Assembly (NCBI GenBank): GCA_009695405.1
Contig: SIAZ01000045.1
Location: 1 to 16,881 of the forward strand
DNA length: 16,881 nt
Origin: Pedosphaera sp.
GTDB lineage: Bacteria > Verrucomicrobiota > Verrucomicrobiia > Limisphaerales > UBA9464
Direction: 5' to 3'
Position 1 is the first letter of the stretch. Every line of letters starts with the position of its first letter. Of the stretch, positions 1 through 8,281 are shown piece after piece. The position numbers were made by a program, and so were the translations under genes. The notes beneath the pieces were generated by a model. The model was not told the origin of the DNA, did not search any database, and saw only the letters and a program-made list of their open reading frames with translations.

Positions 1-99
1 GAGAGTCCCGAGCTTTTGAATTCAGTGATTAGCAGTTGGATTTCAGCAAGACCACGCCGCTTCCGAGACGGTTTAATTGAGTTCATTCGCTCAGGCTAA
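1..99 (+). CDS. C-terminal tail of an unidentified protein, possibly an alpha/beta hydrolase
   Basis: Frame 1 is open from the window edge to a TAA at 97-99, giving 32 residues. The stretch ESPELLNSVISSWI resembles the end of many alpha/beta hydrolases, where a catalytic His is followed by a glutamate-rich 'PE..N..I..F' helix. Only this tail is visible, there is no catalytic residue in view, and so short an open frame could be chance. It is directly followed by a remnant of a peptidase that has the same fold, which may mean a recombination scar. Confidence 0.3.
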   Translation, partial: ESPELLNSVISSWISARPRRFRDGLIEFIRSG

Positions 100-110
100 A
101 CCCAAGGAAG

Positions 111-383
111 GCGAATTGGGAACCATGGGGTTCGGCGTACGCTTACGAAGATGCTGCAAAACTAACTGGGAAACTTCTCCTTATCGTCGGTGAGGTGGAC
201 ACTAATGTTGACCCAGCTTCCACCTTGCAGGTCAGCGCCGCGCTCATCCGAGCGGGAAAGGATTTCGATCTCTTAATTATGCCCTCAGCGAATCATGGAG
301 CCGGCGAAACACCCTATGGAAGCCGACGCCGTATGGACTTTCTCGTCCGCCATCTTCTCGGCCGAGAACCTCGATGGAACTAA
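111..383 (+). pseudogene. 3' remnant of an S9-family (prolyl oligopeptidase/DPP IV-like) serine peptidase
   Basis: About 90 residues match the C-terminal end of S9 peptidases: a GKLLLIVGEVDTNVDP strand carrying the family's acidic triad residue, ASTLQV and KDFDLLIMP segments, an 'NHGAGETPYG' loop with the triad His, and a DFLVRHLLG terminal helix. Family members usually exceed 600 residues. Here the beta-propeller and the nucleophile Ser (GxSxGG) are missing, and the frame is closed by stops at 30-32 and 78-80 just upstream. A GTG at 195 is the Val of 'GEVDTN' and is not a credible start. I read it as a decayed gene end with no activity. No promoter or ribosome binding site can be assigned. 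Confidence 0.75.
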
Positions 384-628
384 CCCCCCTCTTTGCCTAT
401 AACCTCTATCAATGTAGACCTCAATTAAATCGATTCACACTGATACACAAAGACGAACGACATTCTTAGGAAATACTACTACCAACGCTTCTTCTTTACC
501 CAAATGAACCGCTAACGGATCTCAAGGCCATTTGGCCTTTCACGAAGTCATCACCTCCCCCTACAATTGCGTCATTCAATTCCGTCCGCGTCGATTACTC
601 CGTCTCCACTCCTATCCCTGATCGCTCA

Positions 629-1900
629 ATGAATTCCCGGCGTAATTACCCCCTCCTGCTACTCAGTCAATTCCTAGGTGCCTTTGGCGATAACGCCATT
701 CTCGCTGTCATACTCGGACAACTTACCTATTTGAAAATGGCAGGCAAGATCACCGAAGAAGAACTCCGCACCAGCAACACTCTGTATACTAGTCTTCTTT
801 TCGTCCCCTATGTTCTCCTAGCTCCGATCGCCGGTTTCTTAAACGATCGTTACTCAAAGACCCGATGGCTCGCGGGTGGTAACCTCATCAAAATATTCGG
901 CACTCTTCTCTGCGCTCTCAGTATTTTTTACGGCCAAATTTGGCAGGGTATTGGCTACTTTGTCGTCGGCATCGGCTCTTGCTTTTATGGGCCGGCTAAA
1001 TACGGCATTCTCCCCGAGATTCTTCCGCGTGAACGACTCGTAAAGGCCAACGGAACTATCGAACTTCTCACCTTAGTTGCCATCCTTGGCGGTGCTATCG
1101 CTGGTTCAATGATGGCTGATAGATGGAAGGATTCCGTAGAATCCTCCTACACGGTCTTGCTCGCTATCTTCAGCAGTTCGCTCTTGCTCAACTGGATCAT
1201 GGAACGAACCCCAGAACGCCCTTCGACTCAACTCGCTTCCAGCGTTTCTGCATTCACTTTTCACTTTCGTGATCTCCTAACCGCTCCTCGTCTTTCTCGA
1301 ATTCTTATCGGAACGGCCCTTTTCTGGATTTGTGGTGCAACTATGAAGATCAATTTTCAACCGTGGGGGTTGGATGTTTTGAAACTACCCGACAACACTC
1401 AAATTGCCCTTCTCGGACTCTGGCTCAGTGTTGGAGTTATGATCGGCAGCATCCTCGCTGGCCAACTCTTTAAGGTGGGCGATCTCCGCTCTGTCCGAGT
1501 GTTTGGCTTCGCACTCGCTGCTTTTCTCGCTTTACTCTTTTCCGTAGCAAAACTTGATTTCTGGCGCTCTTTTGTCGTCAAGGCTGGGGCATTTCATTTA
1601 ATCATTCCGGTCATTCTGCTCCTCGTGGCCACGGGGATTGCAGCGGGTCTTTTTCTTATTCCATTGAACGCAGCCCTCCAGTCCGAATCGGATCCCAAAA
1701 AACTAGGTAAAACGATCGCCGTCCAAAACTTGGTCGATAATCTCGGAATGATTGTGGCTGGGTTCATTTGCTTCCTCAGCGCCAAAGCGAATCTCAGTGC
1801 CTCAAGCGTCTTTCTACTACTCGCTTTTGTCACTGCTTCAGCAGTCGCTTGGCTCAAAATCTCCCCGCAAGCGAACCCCCAGTCTCAATCTAAAGCCTGA
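629..1900 (+). CDS. lplT: Lysophospholipid transporter LplT (MFS)
   Basis: A 423-residue inner-membrane protein of the major facilitator superfamily with about 12 hydrophobic segments. It carries the hallmarks of LplT: 'LGAFGDNAIL' in the first helix (residues 16-25), 'GPAKYGILPE' at 121-130 and 'LVKANGTIE' at 137-145. In enterobacteria LplT flips lysophosphatidylethanolamine and lysophosphatidylglycerol from the outer to the inner leaflet of the cytoplasmic membrane, where Aas re-acylates them. The next gene here is aas, 61 bases downstream on the same strand, so the two very likely form one operon. The ATG at 629 gives a normal N-terminus directly before helix 1, but no Shine-Dalgarno sequence precedes it. 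In many bacteria the two functions are fused in one protein; here they are separate. Confidence 0.9.
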   Translation: MNSRRNYPLLLLSQFLGAFGDNAILAVILGQLTYLKMAGKITEEELRTSNTLYTSLLFVPYVLLAPIAGFLNDRYSKTRWLAGGNLIKIFGTLLCALSIFYGQIWQGIGYFVVGIGSCFYGPAKYGILPEILPRERLVKANGTIELLTLVAILGGAIAGSMMADRWKDSVESSYTVLLAIFSSSLLLNWIMERTPERPSTQLASSVSAFTFHFRDLLTAPRLSRILIGTALFWICGATMKINFQPWGLDVLKLPDNTQIALLGLWLSVGVMIGSILAGQLFKVGDLRSVRVFGFALAAFLALLFSVAKLDFWRSFVVKAGAFHLIIPVILLLVATGIAAGLFLIPLNAALQSESDPKKLGKTIAVQNLVDNLGMIVAGFICFLSAKANLSASSVFLLLAFVTASAVAWLKISPQANPQSQSKA

Positions 1901-1961
1901 ATTACAATCTCGACCTTTAGTCAACCCACTTCACCTCCAATTCTGTCGCTTTCTTTTCTCT

Positions 1962-4163
1962 ATGCGCACTCTGGTCAGGCTCCTTTTTCGGATTCTCTTC
2001 CGCTTTCGAGCTTACAATACCCAAGCCCTGTCAACACCAGGTCCAGTTCTCCTCCTTCCTAACCATGTCTCGTGGCTCGACTGGATTTTTCTCGGAGCCA
2101 TCCTCGACGACGACTGGCGTTTCGTGAGTAGTTCTACTACCGCCGAAACCAGTTGGATCCACCGTCGAATTATGATTAACCGACGGACTTTCCCTATCGA
2201 TCCATCGTCGCCGTACGCCGTTAAACGCATGGCCGAATTCCTTGCTGGGGGCGGCCGATTAGTTCTTTTTCCTGAGGGCCGCATCAGCACCACTGGACGT
2301 CTGATGAAACTTTTCGACGGCACAGGATTCCTTATCCACAAGACTAAGGCCAAAGTAGTCACTTGCTACCTGCGCAATGCTGTTCGCATCCCTTTTGTGA
2401 CTCATAAGGGTTGGACACAATGGTTTCCAAAGGTTTCAGTCCACTTTAGCGCTGCCCTGATTGCTCCGATTGTTGCTGATGTTTCCAATCCAATCGCCCG
2501 CCAACGGATCTCCGACTGGCTGCGCCAGAAAATGGTTGAACAGGAATTCAATACGGAAATGGAGTTAGGACCCGAAACAGTCCTTGGTGCGATCGCCGAA
2601 ACCGCAGCGCGGCTTCCTAAAAAAGAGGTCCTTGAAGATATTAACCAAAAGCCTCTTAGCTACCGCAGTTTGATGGTGAGAACCGAACTGCTAGCAAAGC
2701 AGTTTGCACCACTGGCGCGTCAAAAATCAGAATCCGCAAGCCCGGCCTCTCGTCATATCGGTATTCTCCTTCCAAATATAAATGGTATGCCGATCAGTGT
2801 CCTTGCTCTCTGGGCTCATGATCTCGTTCCAGCACTGCTTAACTTTTCAACTGGCATTCCGACTATGCTGCAGTGCGCTCAGTTGGCAGGCATCCAAGAC
2901 ATCATTACCTCGCGGGTCTTTTTGCAGAAAGCCAAGCTGGATGTCGCTCCCATGGAAGCCGCCGGTATTCGTTTTCATGCTCTCGAAGAGGTGGGTCACA
3001 AAATTGGCGCTTGGCAGAAAATGCTGGCCTTACTCCGACACACCTTCTCTTGCGGCTCTGGCTTTCATTCCCAAAAAACAGGATCGGCCCCCTCTCAGTC
3101 GAAAGCAGTCATTCTTTTTACATCAGGCTCAGAGGGTATCCCTAAAGGTGTCGCCCTGAGTCACGCTAATCTGTTGGCAAATATTCGCCAAATGGACGCT
3201 TTTCTGGATATCTCTGATGATGAACGTTTTTTTAACGCTCTCCCCCTCTTTCACAGTTTCGGACTCACCGCTTGCACTCTGCTCCCGCTCGTTCGAGGTC
3301 TCTACACCTTTCTCTACCCTTCCCCTCTTCACTACCGAGTCATTCCCTCAGTGGTCTACGATAAGAATTGTACGGTTATGGTCGGCACCAATACCTTCCT
3401 CAATGGGTACGCTCGTAAAGCGGCTCCTTACGATTTTCAAACGGTTAAATTCCTCGTCGCCGGCGCCGAAAAAGTACAAGAAGCCACTGCCCTAACTTGG
3501 GCTCGTAAATTTGGTATCCGCCTCCTCGAAGGCTATGGAGCCACCGAATGTAGCCCGGTCCTCTGCGCCAATAATCGTATCGAAGCCCGCTTTGGTAGCG
3601 TCGGCCGATTTGTTCCGGGAATGGAATGGCGACTCGAAGCCGTCGAGGGTATCAGCGAACTCTCTCCCGAAGGCCAACTTATCTCCGGTCGACTTTTCGT
3701 TCGAGGCCCTAATGTGATGCTCGGCTACCTCAATCCCGATGCCAATGCAGCCTTCCAAAAACTAGCCGGATGGTACGACACTGGCGATCTCGCTCGTGTC
3801 GATGCTGATGGCTTTGTTTTCTTGCTCGGTCGTATGAAACGTTTTGCCAAAATCAGTGGCGAAATGGTCAGTCTAACCGCGGTCGAAGACGCCTTAGCAG
3901 GAGCCTTTCCTCAACACGGGCTCCGCTGCGAAATCGCTGTTGTTAGCGTTCCTGACGAGGACAAAGGCGAAAGGCTCGTCGCTGTCGCCAATGTTTTAAA
4001 AGTATCGCTTGAGGAAATTCGGCAGGTGATCAAGGCCAAGGGATTAGCCAATCTTTGCACACCGCGAGAGGTGCTTTATGTCTCAGAAATCCCTAAATTA
4101 GGCACTGGTAAAATCAATCATCGCGCTCTAATGGACTCGGTTAAACAGCGAAACAACGCTTAG
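1962..4163 (+). CDS. aas: Bifunctional 2-acylglycerophosphoethanolamine acyltransferase / acyl-ACP synthetase (Aas)
   Basis: A 733-residue protein, close to the 719 of E. coli Aas. The N-terminal PlsC-type acyltransferase domain (about 1-200) has the H-x4-D motif in 'NHVSWLD' (34-40) and 'LFPEGRIS' (102-109). The C-terminal AMP-forming ligase domain (about 210-733) has the P-loop 'LFTSGSEGIPKG' (385-396), 'GYGATE' (524-529), 'YDTGDL' (605-610) and the catalytic-lysine motif 'KLGTGKI' (712-718). The ligase charges acyl carrier protein with fatty acid and the acyltransferase puts it on the sn-1 position of lysophospholipid delivered by LplT. The frame is open back to 1752, inside lplT, but only the ATG at 1962 gives a family-like N-terminus. 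No Shine-Dalgarno sequence is seen. Its stop lies 37 bases from the convergent gmhB. Confidence 0.92.
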   Translation: MRTLVRLLFRILFRFRAYNTQALSTPGPVLLLPNHVSWLDWIFLGAILDDDWRFVSSSTTAETSWIHRRIMINRRTFPIDPSSPYAVKRMAEFLAGGGRLVLFPEGRISTTGRLMKLFDGTGFLIHKTKAKVVTCYLRNAVRIPFVTHKGWTQWFPKVSVHFSAALIAPIVADVSNPIARQRISDWLRQKMVEQEFNTEMELGPETVLGAIAETAARLPKKEVLEDINQKPLSYRSLMVRTELLAKQFAPLARQKSESASPASRHIGILLPNINGMPISVLALWAHDLVPALLNFSTGIPTMLQCAQLAGIQDIITSRVFLQKAKLDVAPMEAAGIRFHALEEVGHKIGAWQKMLALLRHTFSCGSGFHSQKTGSAPSQSKAVILFTSGSEGIPKGVALSHANLLANIRQMDAFLDISDDERFFNALPLFHSFGLTACTLLPLVRGLYTFLYPSPLHYRVIPSVVYDKNCTVMVGTNTFLNGYARKAAPYDFQTVKFLVAGAEKVQEATALTWARKFGIRLLEGYGATECSPVLCANNRIEARFGSVGRFVPGMEWRLEAVEGISELSPEGQLISGRLFVRGPNVMLGYLNPDANAAFQKLAGWYDTGDLARVDADGFVFLLGRMKRFAKISGEMVSLTAVEDALAGAFPQHGLRCEIAVVSVPDEDKGERLVAVANVLKVSLEEIRQVIKAKGLANLCTPREVLYVSEIPKLGTGKINHRALMDSVKQRNNA

Positions 4164-4199
4164 ACACAATGCCAAACGCTAGGACGAAGAACCCTCTCT

Positions 4200-4790
4200 C
4201 TACCTCGGGGTTGCTCTGGTCTTAGGGGCCTTTACATGCGGACGTGACAGAATCCAATCTACTGCCTCAGCCATACCATCAACCACGATAGCTGGAGCTA
4301 AACTCTCCGGCTCCGCTTTTTCTAAGGCAGCCCCATAACCAGTCCTTACCAGCAAGGCCCCAGCTAATCCCGCATTCCATCCCGCCTCCAAGTCGACGCG
4401 TTTGTCTCCAATCATATAACTATGCGCCAAATCTAGACCGAGACTCTCCCGAGCATCCCAGAAGAACTGAGGAGAGGGTTTACGGCCTCGGCTCGGTTGA
4501 TCTGGGGCTTCGGGTGCAGAATAAATAGCGTCCAAAACGACGCCTTGAATTCTGAGCTCTTTGATCATTTGCTCATGAACACGGTCCACATCGGCCATGG
4601 TAAAATAACCACGACCCACTCCTGATTGATTGGTAATAACCACCAGTCGATAGCCCGCAGCCATTAACCGCAAAAGTGCTTTTGGCACTTCGGGGAAAAT
4701 CTCAACCTCCTCAGGGCGATGCAAATAATGCTTTTCGACAATCAAAGTGCCGTCGCGATCGAGAAAAATCGCAGGTGAAAAATGGGTCAT
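4200..4790 (-). CDS. gmhB: D-glycero-D-manno-heptose-1,7-bisphosphate 7-phosphatase (GmhB, HAD family)
   Basis: A 196-residue HAD phosphatase. Motif I is 'FLDRDGTL' (9-16) with nucleophile D11 and acid D13, motif II is 'TNQSG' (53-57), the substrate-contacting 'RKP' is at 103-105 and motif IV is 'MIGDKRVDLEAG' (126-137). It removes the 7-phosphate from heptose bisphosphate in the cytoplasm, the step after the kinase encoded next to it, on the way to ADP-heptose for LPS. Its ATG overlaps the stop of that kinase gene by 4 bases (ATGA), so the two are translationally coupled. Oddity: the loop that in E. coli GmhB binds zinc through three Cys and one His is here short and reads 'YSAPEAPDQPSRGRKP', with no Cys or His. 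A histidinol-phosphatase role is the main alternative, but the neighbour argues for heptose. Confidence 0.88.
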   Translation of the reverse strand: MTHFSPAIFLDRDGTLIVEKHYLHRPEEVEIFPEVPKALLRLMAAGYRLVVITNQSGVGRGYFTMADVDRVHEQMIKELRIQGVVLDAIYSAPEAPDQPSRGRKPSPQFFWDARESLGLDLAHSYMIGDKRVDLEAGWNAGLAGALLVRTGYGAALEKAEPESLAPAIVVDGMAEAVDWILSRPHVKAPKTRATPR

Positions 4791-5800
4791 GAATTTACTG
4801 GAAAAGTAGCCAGAAGTTCATCGGGTGTTACTACCGCTGTCCCTCTCTTTGCCACGACCACACCGGCCGCATGATTGGATATGACCGCCGCCTCGATCGG
4901 TGAGGCCCCACAGGCAATGGCTAGGGTGAATGAGGCAATAACGGTGTCGCCAGCACCTGAGACATCGAACACCTCACGGGCCACTGTGGGAATATGAAAG
5001 GGAGGAGCGTCTCGTCGACAAAGTAACATCCCTAACTCACCTAAGGTTACTAATAAGAGTGCTGGACGAAACTGTTTCTGAATGGCGATTACCGCAGTCA
5101 ATAGAGGAGTATCTTCGAGCGGATCTCGGTGACGCTTTGTGTCGGCAATACCGGCGAGTTCAAATATTTCCTTCCGGTTAGGGGTCAGCAGCGAAAGCCC
5201 AGTGAGGTCCAAAGAATGAACGGGCTTCGGATCTAAACTGATCCAGCGTCCGTGAATCTTACAACTCCGACGAGCCTCTTCCAACAGGGCTTGACTTACC
5301 AACCCTTTGCCGTAATCCCCAATCACAACCGCATGCGCTCGTGGAATATCTTTCTCCAACCGCCGCAGAATCCGTGCCCTCATATCAACCCCAATCTCTG
5401 ATCGCGTTTCCCGATCTAGACGGGTGATTTGTTGTTGTCCAGCTACGATCCTCGTCTTGGTGGTGGTCATTCGCCCAGCACCTACAAGCAATCCTCCACA
5501 ATCAACTGAATCCTCCAGCAAAATCTCCCGAATTAAATCGGCTTGAGGGTCTTTCCCAACGACCCCATACATCCGCGCACGTCCCCCCAGTGCCGTCACA
5601 TTTCTCGCCACATTGGCGGCGCCGCCAGGCATAAAACTCTCCCGCTCAAAGTCGACAATGGGCACCGGTGCCTCCGGCGATATTCGCGAGACTCGCCCCC
5701 AAACAAACTGGTCCAACATGACATCGCCCACGACCAAAACCTCGGTCTCACGGGCGATCGTCAGTAATTCATGTAAGCGAACTCGGGACACGTTGGTCAT
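4787..5800 (-). CDS. rfaE1: D-glycero-beta-D-manno-heptose-7-phosphate kinase (stand-alone RfaE domain I)
   Basis: A 337-residue PfkB/ribokinase-family sugar kinase. It has 'VGDVMLD' (24-30), the RfaE signature 'SRISPEAPVPIV' (38-49), the 'GGAANVARN' substrate motif (59-67) and the C-terminal 'DVSGAGDT' (279-286) whose Asp is the catalytic base. It phosphorylates heptose 7-phosphate at C1. In E. coli HldE this domain is fused to an ADP-transferring domain; here the protein stops after the kinase, so the nucleotidyltransferase must be encoded elsewhere. The frame is open to an ATG at 5887, which would add 29 residues with no family resemblance, so the ATG at 5798-5800 is preferred. Only a weak AGGTAAAG lies upstream. 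It is divergent from the apbE-like gene. Confidence 0.88.
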   Translation of the reverse strand: MTNVSRVRLHELLTIARETEVLVVGDVMLDQFVWGRVSRISPEAPVPIVDFERESFMPGGAANVARNVTALGGRARMYGVVGKDPQADLIREILLEDSVDCGGLLVGAGRMTTTKTRIVAGQQQITRLDRETRSEIGVDMRARILRRLEKDIPRAHAVVIGDYGKGLVSQALLEEARRSCKIHGRWISLDPKPVHSLDLTGLSLLTPNRKEIFELAGIADTKRHRDPLEDTPLLTAVIAIQKQFRPALLLVTLGELGMLLCRRDAPPFHIPTVAREVFDVSGAGDTVIASFTLAIACGASPIEAAVISNHAAGVVVAKRGTAVVTPDELLATFPVNS

Positions 5801-5929
5801 CCAACGAACTTTACCTAATACCCCCTCCTTATGGCAATGCAACAGACCTTGCGATTCCAACCTCCCGGTGTACTCACCGCAGATCAATATTCACCTTCGA
5901 CTTCTTTTTTGTGATGCTTACTTTTTCGC

Positions 5930-6847
5930 TTGATCCCTCCGCATCTAGCCAGCGTCCGCGTCGCCGCCAATGCGATGGCCACTCGCTTCGAAATTATTCT
6001 AATCGAGGGTGATCCCGCACGTCTCCGCGCTGCTGCCGAAGAGGCTTTAGAAGAGATTCATCGGATCGAATCACTTTTAAGTCTTTATCGCCCTCAATCC
6101 GATATCGGCCGGATCAATGCTTCCGCAGGTCTTGATCCGATTCGGGTGTGTTCTGAGACTTTTAACCTGCTCCTGCGGGCTCGAAAAATTTCTGTTCAGA
6201 CCGACTGTGCCTTCGATCCAACGGCCGGGCCGTTGATCCGCGCTTGGGGATTCACCACGGGTCAGGGAATTCGTCCGTGCCCCGAAACTCTCGCCCGTGC
6301 CAAGAAGCTCTGCGGTTGGTCCCAAGTAGAGATGGATGGGCCAACCTACCGTGTCGGACTTCGATCACTGGGGGCTTCGATCGATCTTGGAGCCATCGGA
6401 AAGGGCTACGCGCTCGATCGCGCAGTCGCTCTTTTGCAGGAATTGGGTATCAGCAATGCCCTCCTCCACGGCGGTACTAGTAGCCTTTTAGGAATCGGCT
6501 CTGGCCCCACTGGAACAGGATGGAAGGTCGCTCTTCCTATCCCAGATACCGAAGTTTCCTCCGACACAACCTTCGATCTAATCAATACCTCTCTCTCGAT
6601 CTCGGCGACTTGGGGCAAATACTTTCAAGATGGCGACTCACGCGCAGGCCACGTTCTTGATCCGCGAACGGGTAACCCGATCCGAGGCACCCAATTCTCA
6701 ACCGTTGTCGGATCAGAAGCCACTCTCACCGACGCCTTATCAACGGCTCTGCTGGTTATGGGTGATTCTTCCCTTCCCTCCTTACGCACACATTTCCCAA
6801 GCTACCGCACTCTCACGGTCGGTAGTTCGCTTGCTGCCAACCCCTAG
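5930..6847 (+). CDS. apbE: FAD:protein FMN transferase (ApbE family)
   Basis: A 305-residue ApbE. Visible motifs are 'ANAMATRFEI' (13-22), 'CAFDPTAGPL' (93-102), the FAD/Mg-binding 'IDLGAIGKGYALD' (151-163), 'LLHGGTSSLLGIG' (178-190), 'HVLDPRTGNP' (241-250) and the metal-binding 'TDALSTALL' (267-275). ApbE transfers FMN from FAD to a Thr of partner proteins such as NqrC/RnfG-type subunits. Family members are often exported or lipid-anchored; this one shows neither signal peptide nor lipobox. No ATG opens the frame: it starts at TTG 5930, with an alternative ATG at 5975 that would begin inside the conserved AMATRF motif, so TTG is preferred. No partner flavoprotein is in the window. Its end lies 17 bases from the convergent cytochrome gene. 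Confidence 0.88.
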   Translation: MIPPHLASVRVAANAMATRFEIILIEGDPARLRAAAEEALEEIHRIESLLSLYRPQSDIGRINASAGLDPIRVCSETFNLLLRARKISVQTDCAFDPTAGPLIRAWGFTTGQGIRPCPETLARAKKLCGWSQVEMDGPTYRVGLRSLGASIDLGAIGKGYALDRAVALLQELGISNALLHGGTSSLLGIGSGPTGTGWKVALPIPDTEVSSDTTFDLINTSLSISATWGKYFQDGDSRAGHVLDPRTGNPIRGTQFSTVVGSEATLTDALSTALLVMGDSSLPSLRTHFPSYRTLTVGSSLAANP

Positions 6848-6864
6848 CTTTCACACCTGCTTAT

Positions 6865-8085
6865 TCACTTCTCGCCAACGGGCAATGGGACCTGTCCAGG
6901 CCGGCTTAAATAATAAATAAGGTCTCGAATTTGCGGGTCGCTCAATCCCGCAATCAATCCCTCTGGCATCATCGAGACTTCAGTCATTTCCACTTTGCTC
7001 ACTTCGGATCGGGGCACTGTCACTGTCTCGTTGGCTGTCTGAATGACCAACGAGACAGCATCCTGCGACCTCACCAAGCCAGTGAGAACTCGATCGTCCT
7101 TTAATGCCACCGTGGATGCCCGATATTCATTGGGAATCACCGCGTTGGGGTACAAAATGTTTTGGAGCAAATAATTAATATCACTTCGATTGGCGCCGGT
7201 GATGTCCGGTCCAACGACGCCTCCACTTTCAAAGAGTCGATGGCACTGCGCGCAAATCTGATTAAACACCACTCGACCTCTTGAAGCGTTTCCCGGTGTC
7301 GACCCGCCGGCACTGTAAATCCGTTTGACTCGTTCCACCTCAGCGACCATGTCAGGGCTTGTTTCTCGGACGACACCCCAGATTTCACCCAACGCTACCG
7401 TCACTCCGGGATCCTTCAAAGAACGCAACTGCCGCACCAAATCTGCGGTCAATAACGACTTGGGAACGACTTGGCTTCGAACAGCTTCTAGCAAAGGCCG
7501 CGCATAGGCGACTCGGGAAGCGAGGGTGTTCAAGGCGTCCCTCTGTTCTACCGATTCCAATCGCCCAAAAATGGAGAGGATAACTCCAGCGGTACGTGGA
7601 TCATCGAACCCGGCCAATCCGCGAATGGCCAATCCTCGTGTTGCCGGATCTGCCGTCAACGTCTGTAAAAGTTCGACGAGAGAACTACTTCGGGTGCGCA
7701 ACAGGGTGCTCAGTGCTGCGTTACGGTCGACAGAGGCCGCGCCTTGGTCTACCACCGTCGATCTCAATGCTTCCAATGCTAACCGACTCCCAAAGACCAC
7801 TCCCAGACTTCGGACTAACGATCGAGTCTCGGCGTCGCCACCCGAAATAACCGCTGCCTCCAAAAGATCCCAACCTAAAGGAGCGGCCAATCCAATCCTT
7901 CCACGCAGAGCGGCATCCATCCCACGGAGGATATCCTTGCGCACAACAGGGTCGACCGATTCAGTCGCCAACACGGTTAATCGCCCCAACCCGCCCGCAT
8001 CCAGCGCAGCACACGGCCAGAGGATATTGAGAAACAGACTCATTCCGATTAAGAACAACAAAGAAGGGATCCGCGTGAAGATCAT
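6865..8085 (-). CDS. Exported HEAT-repeat protein with C-terminal c-type haem domain (Pirellula/Verrucomicrobium type)
   Basis: A 406-residue protein. Residues 1-28 form a signal peptide with a hydrophobic core (SLLFLIGMSLFLNILW) and a possible cleavage near 'CAALDAGG'. Residues about 30-260 are alpha-helical HEAT-like repeats. The C-terminal domain has one haem site, CAQCH (278-282), 'GPDITGANR' just after it, and 'SMMPEGL' (371-377) supplying a candidate axial Met. This domain is typical of PVC bacteria, where it usually ends proteins of about 1000 residues that also carry a beta-propeller dehydrogenase; here that module is absent. It probably transfers electrons in the periplasm, but its partner is unknown. 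The frame extends to 8154; the ATG at 8083-8085 is chosen because it places the signal peptide at the N-terminus. Confidence 0.85.
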   Translation of the reverse strand: MIFTRIPSLLFLIGMSLFLNILWPCAALDAGGLGRLTVLATESVDPVVRKDILRGMDAALRGRIGLAAPLGWDLLEAAVISGGDAETRSLVRSLGVVFGSRLALEALRSTVVDQGAASVDRNAALSTLLRTRSSSLVELLQTLTADPATRGLAIRGLAGFDDPRTAGVILSIFGRLESVEQRDALNTLASRVAYARPLLEAVRSQVVPKSLLTADLVRQLRSLKDPGVTVALGEIWGVVRETSPDMVAEVERVKRIYSAGGSTPGNASRGRVVFNQICAQCHRLFESGGVVGPDITGANRSDINYLLQNILYPNAVIPNEYRASTVALKDDRVLTGLVRSQDAVSLVIQTANETVTVPRSEVSKVEMTEVSMMPEGLIAGLSDPQIRDLIYYLSRPGQVPLPVGEK

Positions 8086-8281
8086 GCACTTAGAGTGACG
8101 CCGAATCGATGAGGCATCAAGCAGGTGATTCAAAGGGATGACTTTAACAGGCACCCTAAAGGATGTTGAATCTCAGGATCTTACAAATAACTGTTTGCAC
8201 CCCATCGGGGCACTGTGACTAAAGTTTCTTTTCGAAGACCTCAAATCTTCGATTTACCGACGATTTGGAGTCACTCAGCCT

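Noticed and set aside
524..539. Inverted repeat AAGGCC/GGCCTT between the S9 remnant and lplT
   Set aside because: The stem is only six to seven pairs and no U-run follows, so it is not a convincing terminator.
7526..8098. 190-codon open frame on the + strand, opposite the cytochrome gene
   Set aside because: Its protein is Arg/Ser/Pro-rich with no family look, and it mirrors a well-supported gene with signal peptide and haem motif on the other strand.
8192..8214. GC-rich hairpin CCCC-ATC-GGGG upstream of acyP
   Set aside because: It is a four-pair stem with a three-base loop and no U-run, too weak to call a terminator or operator.
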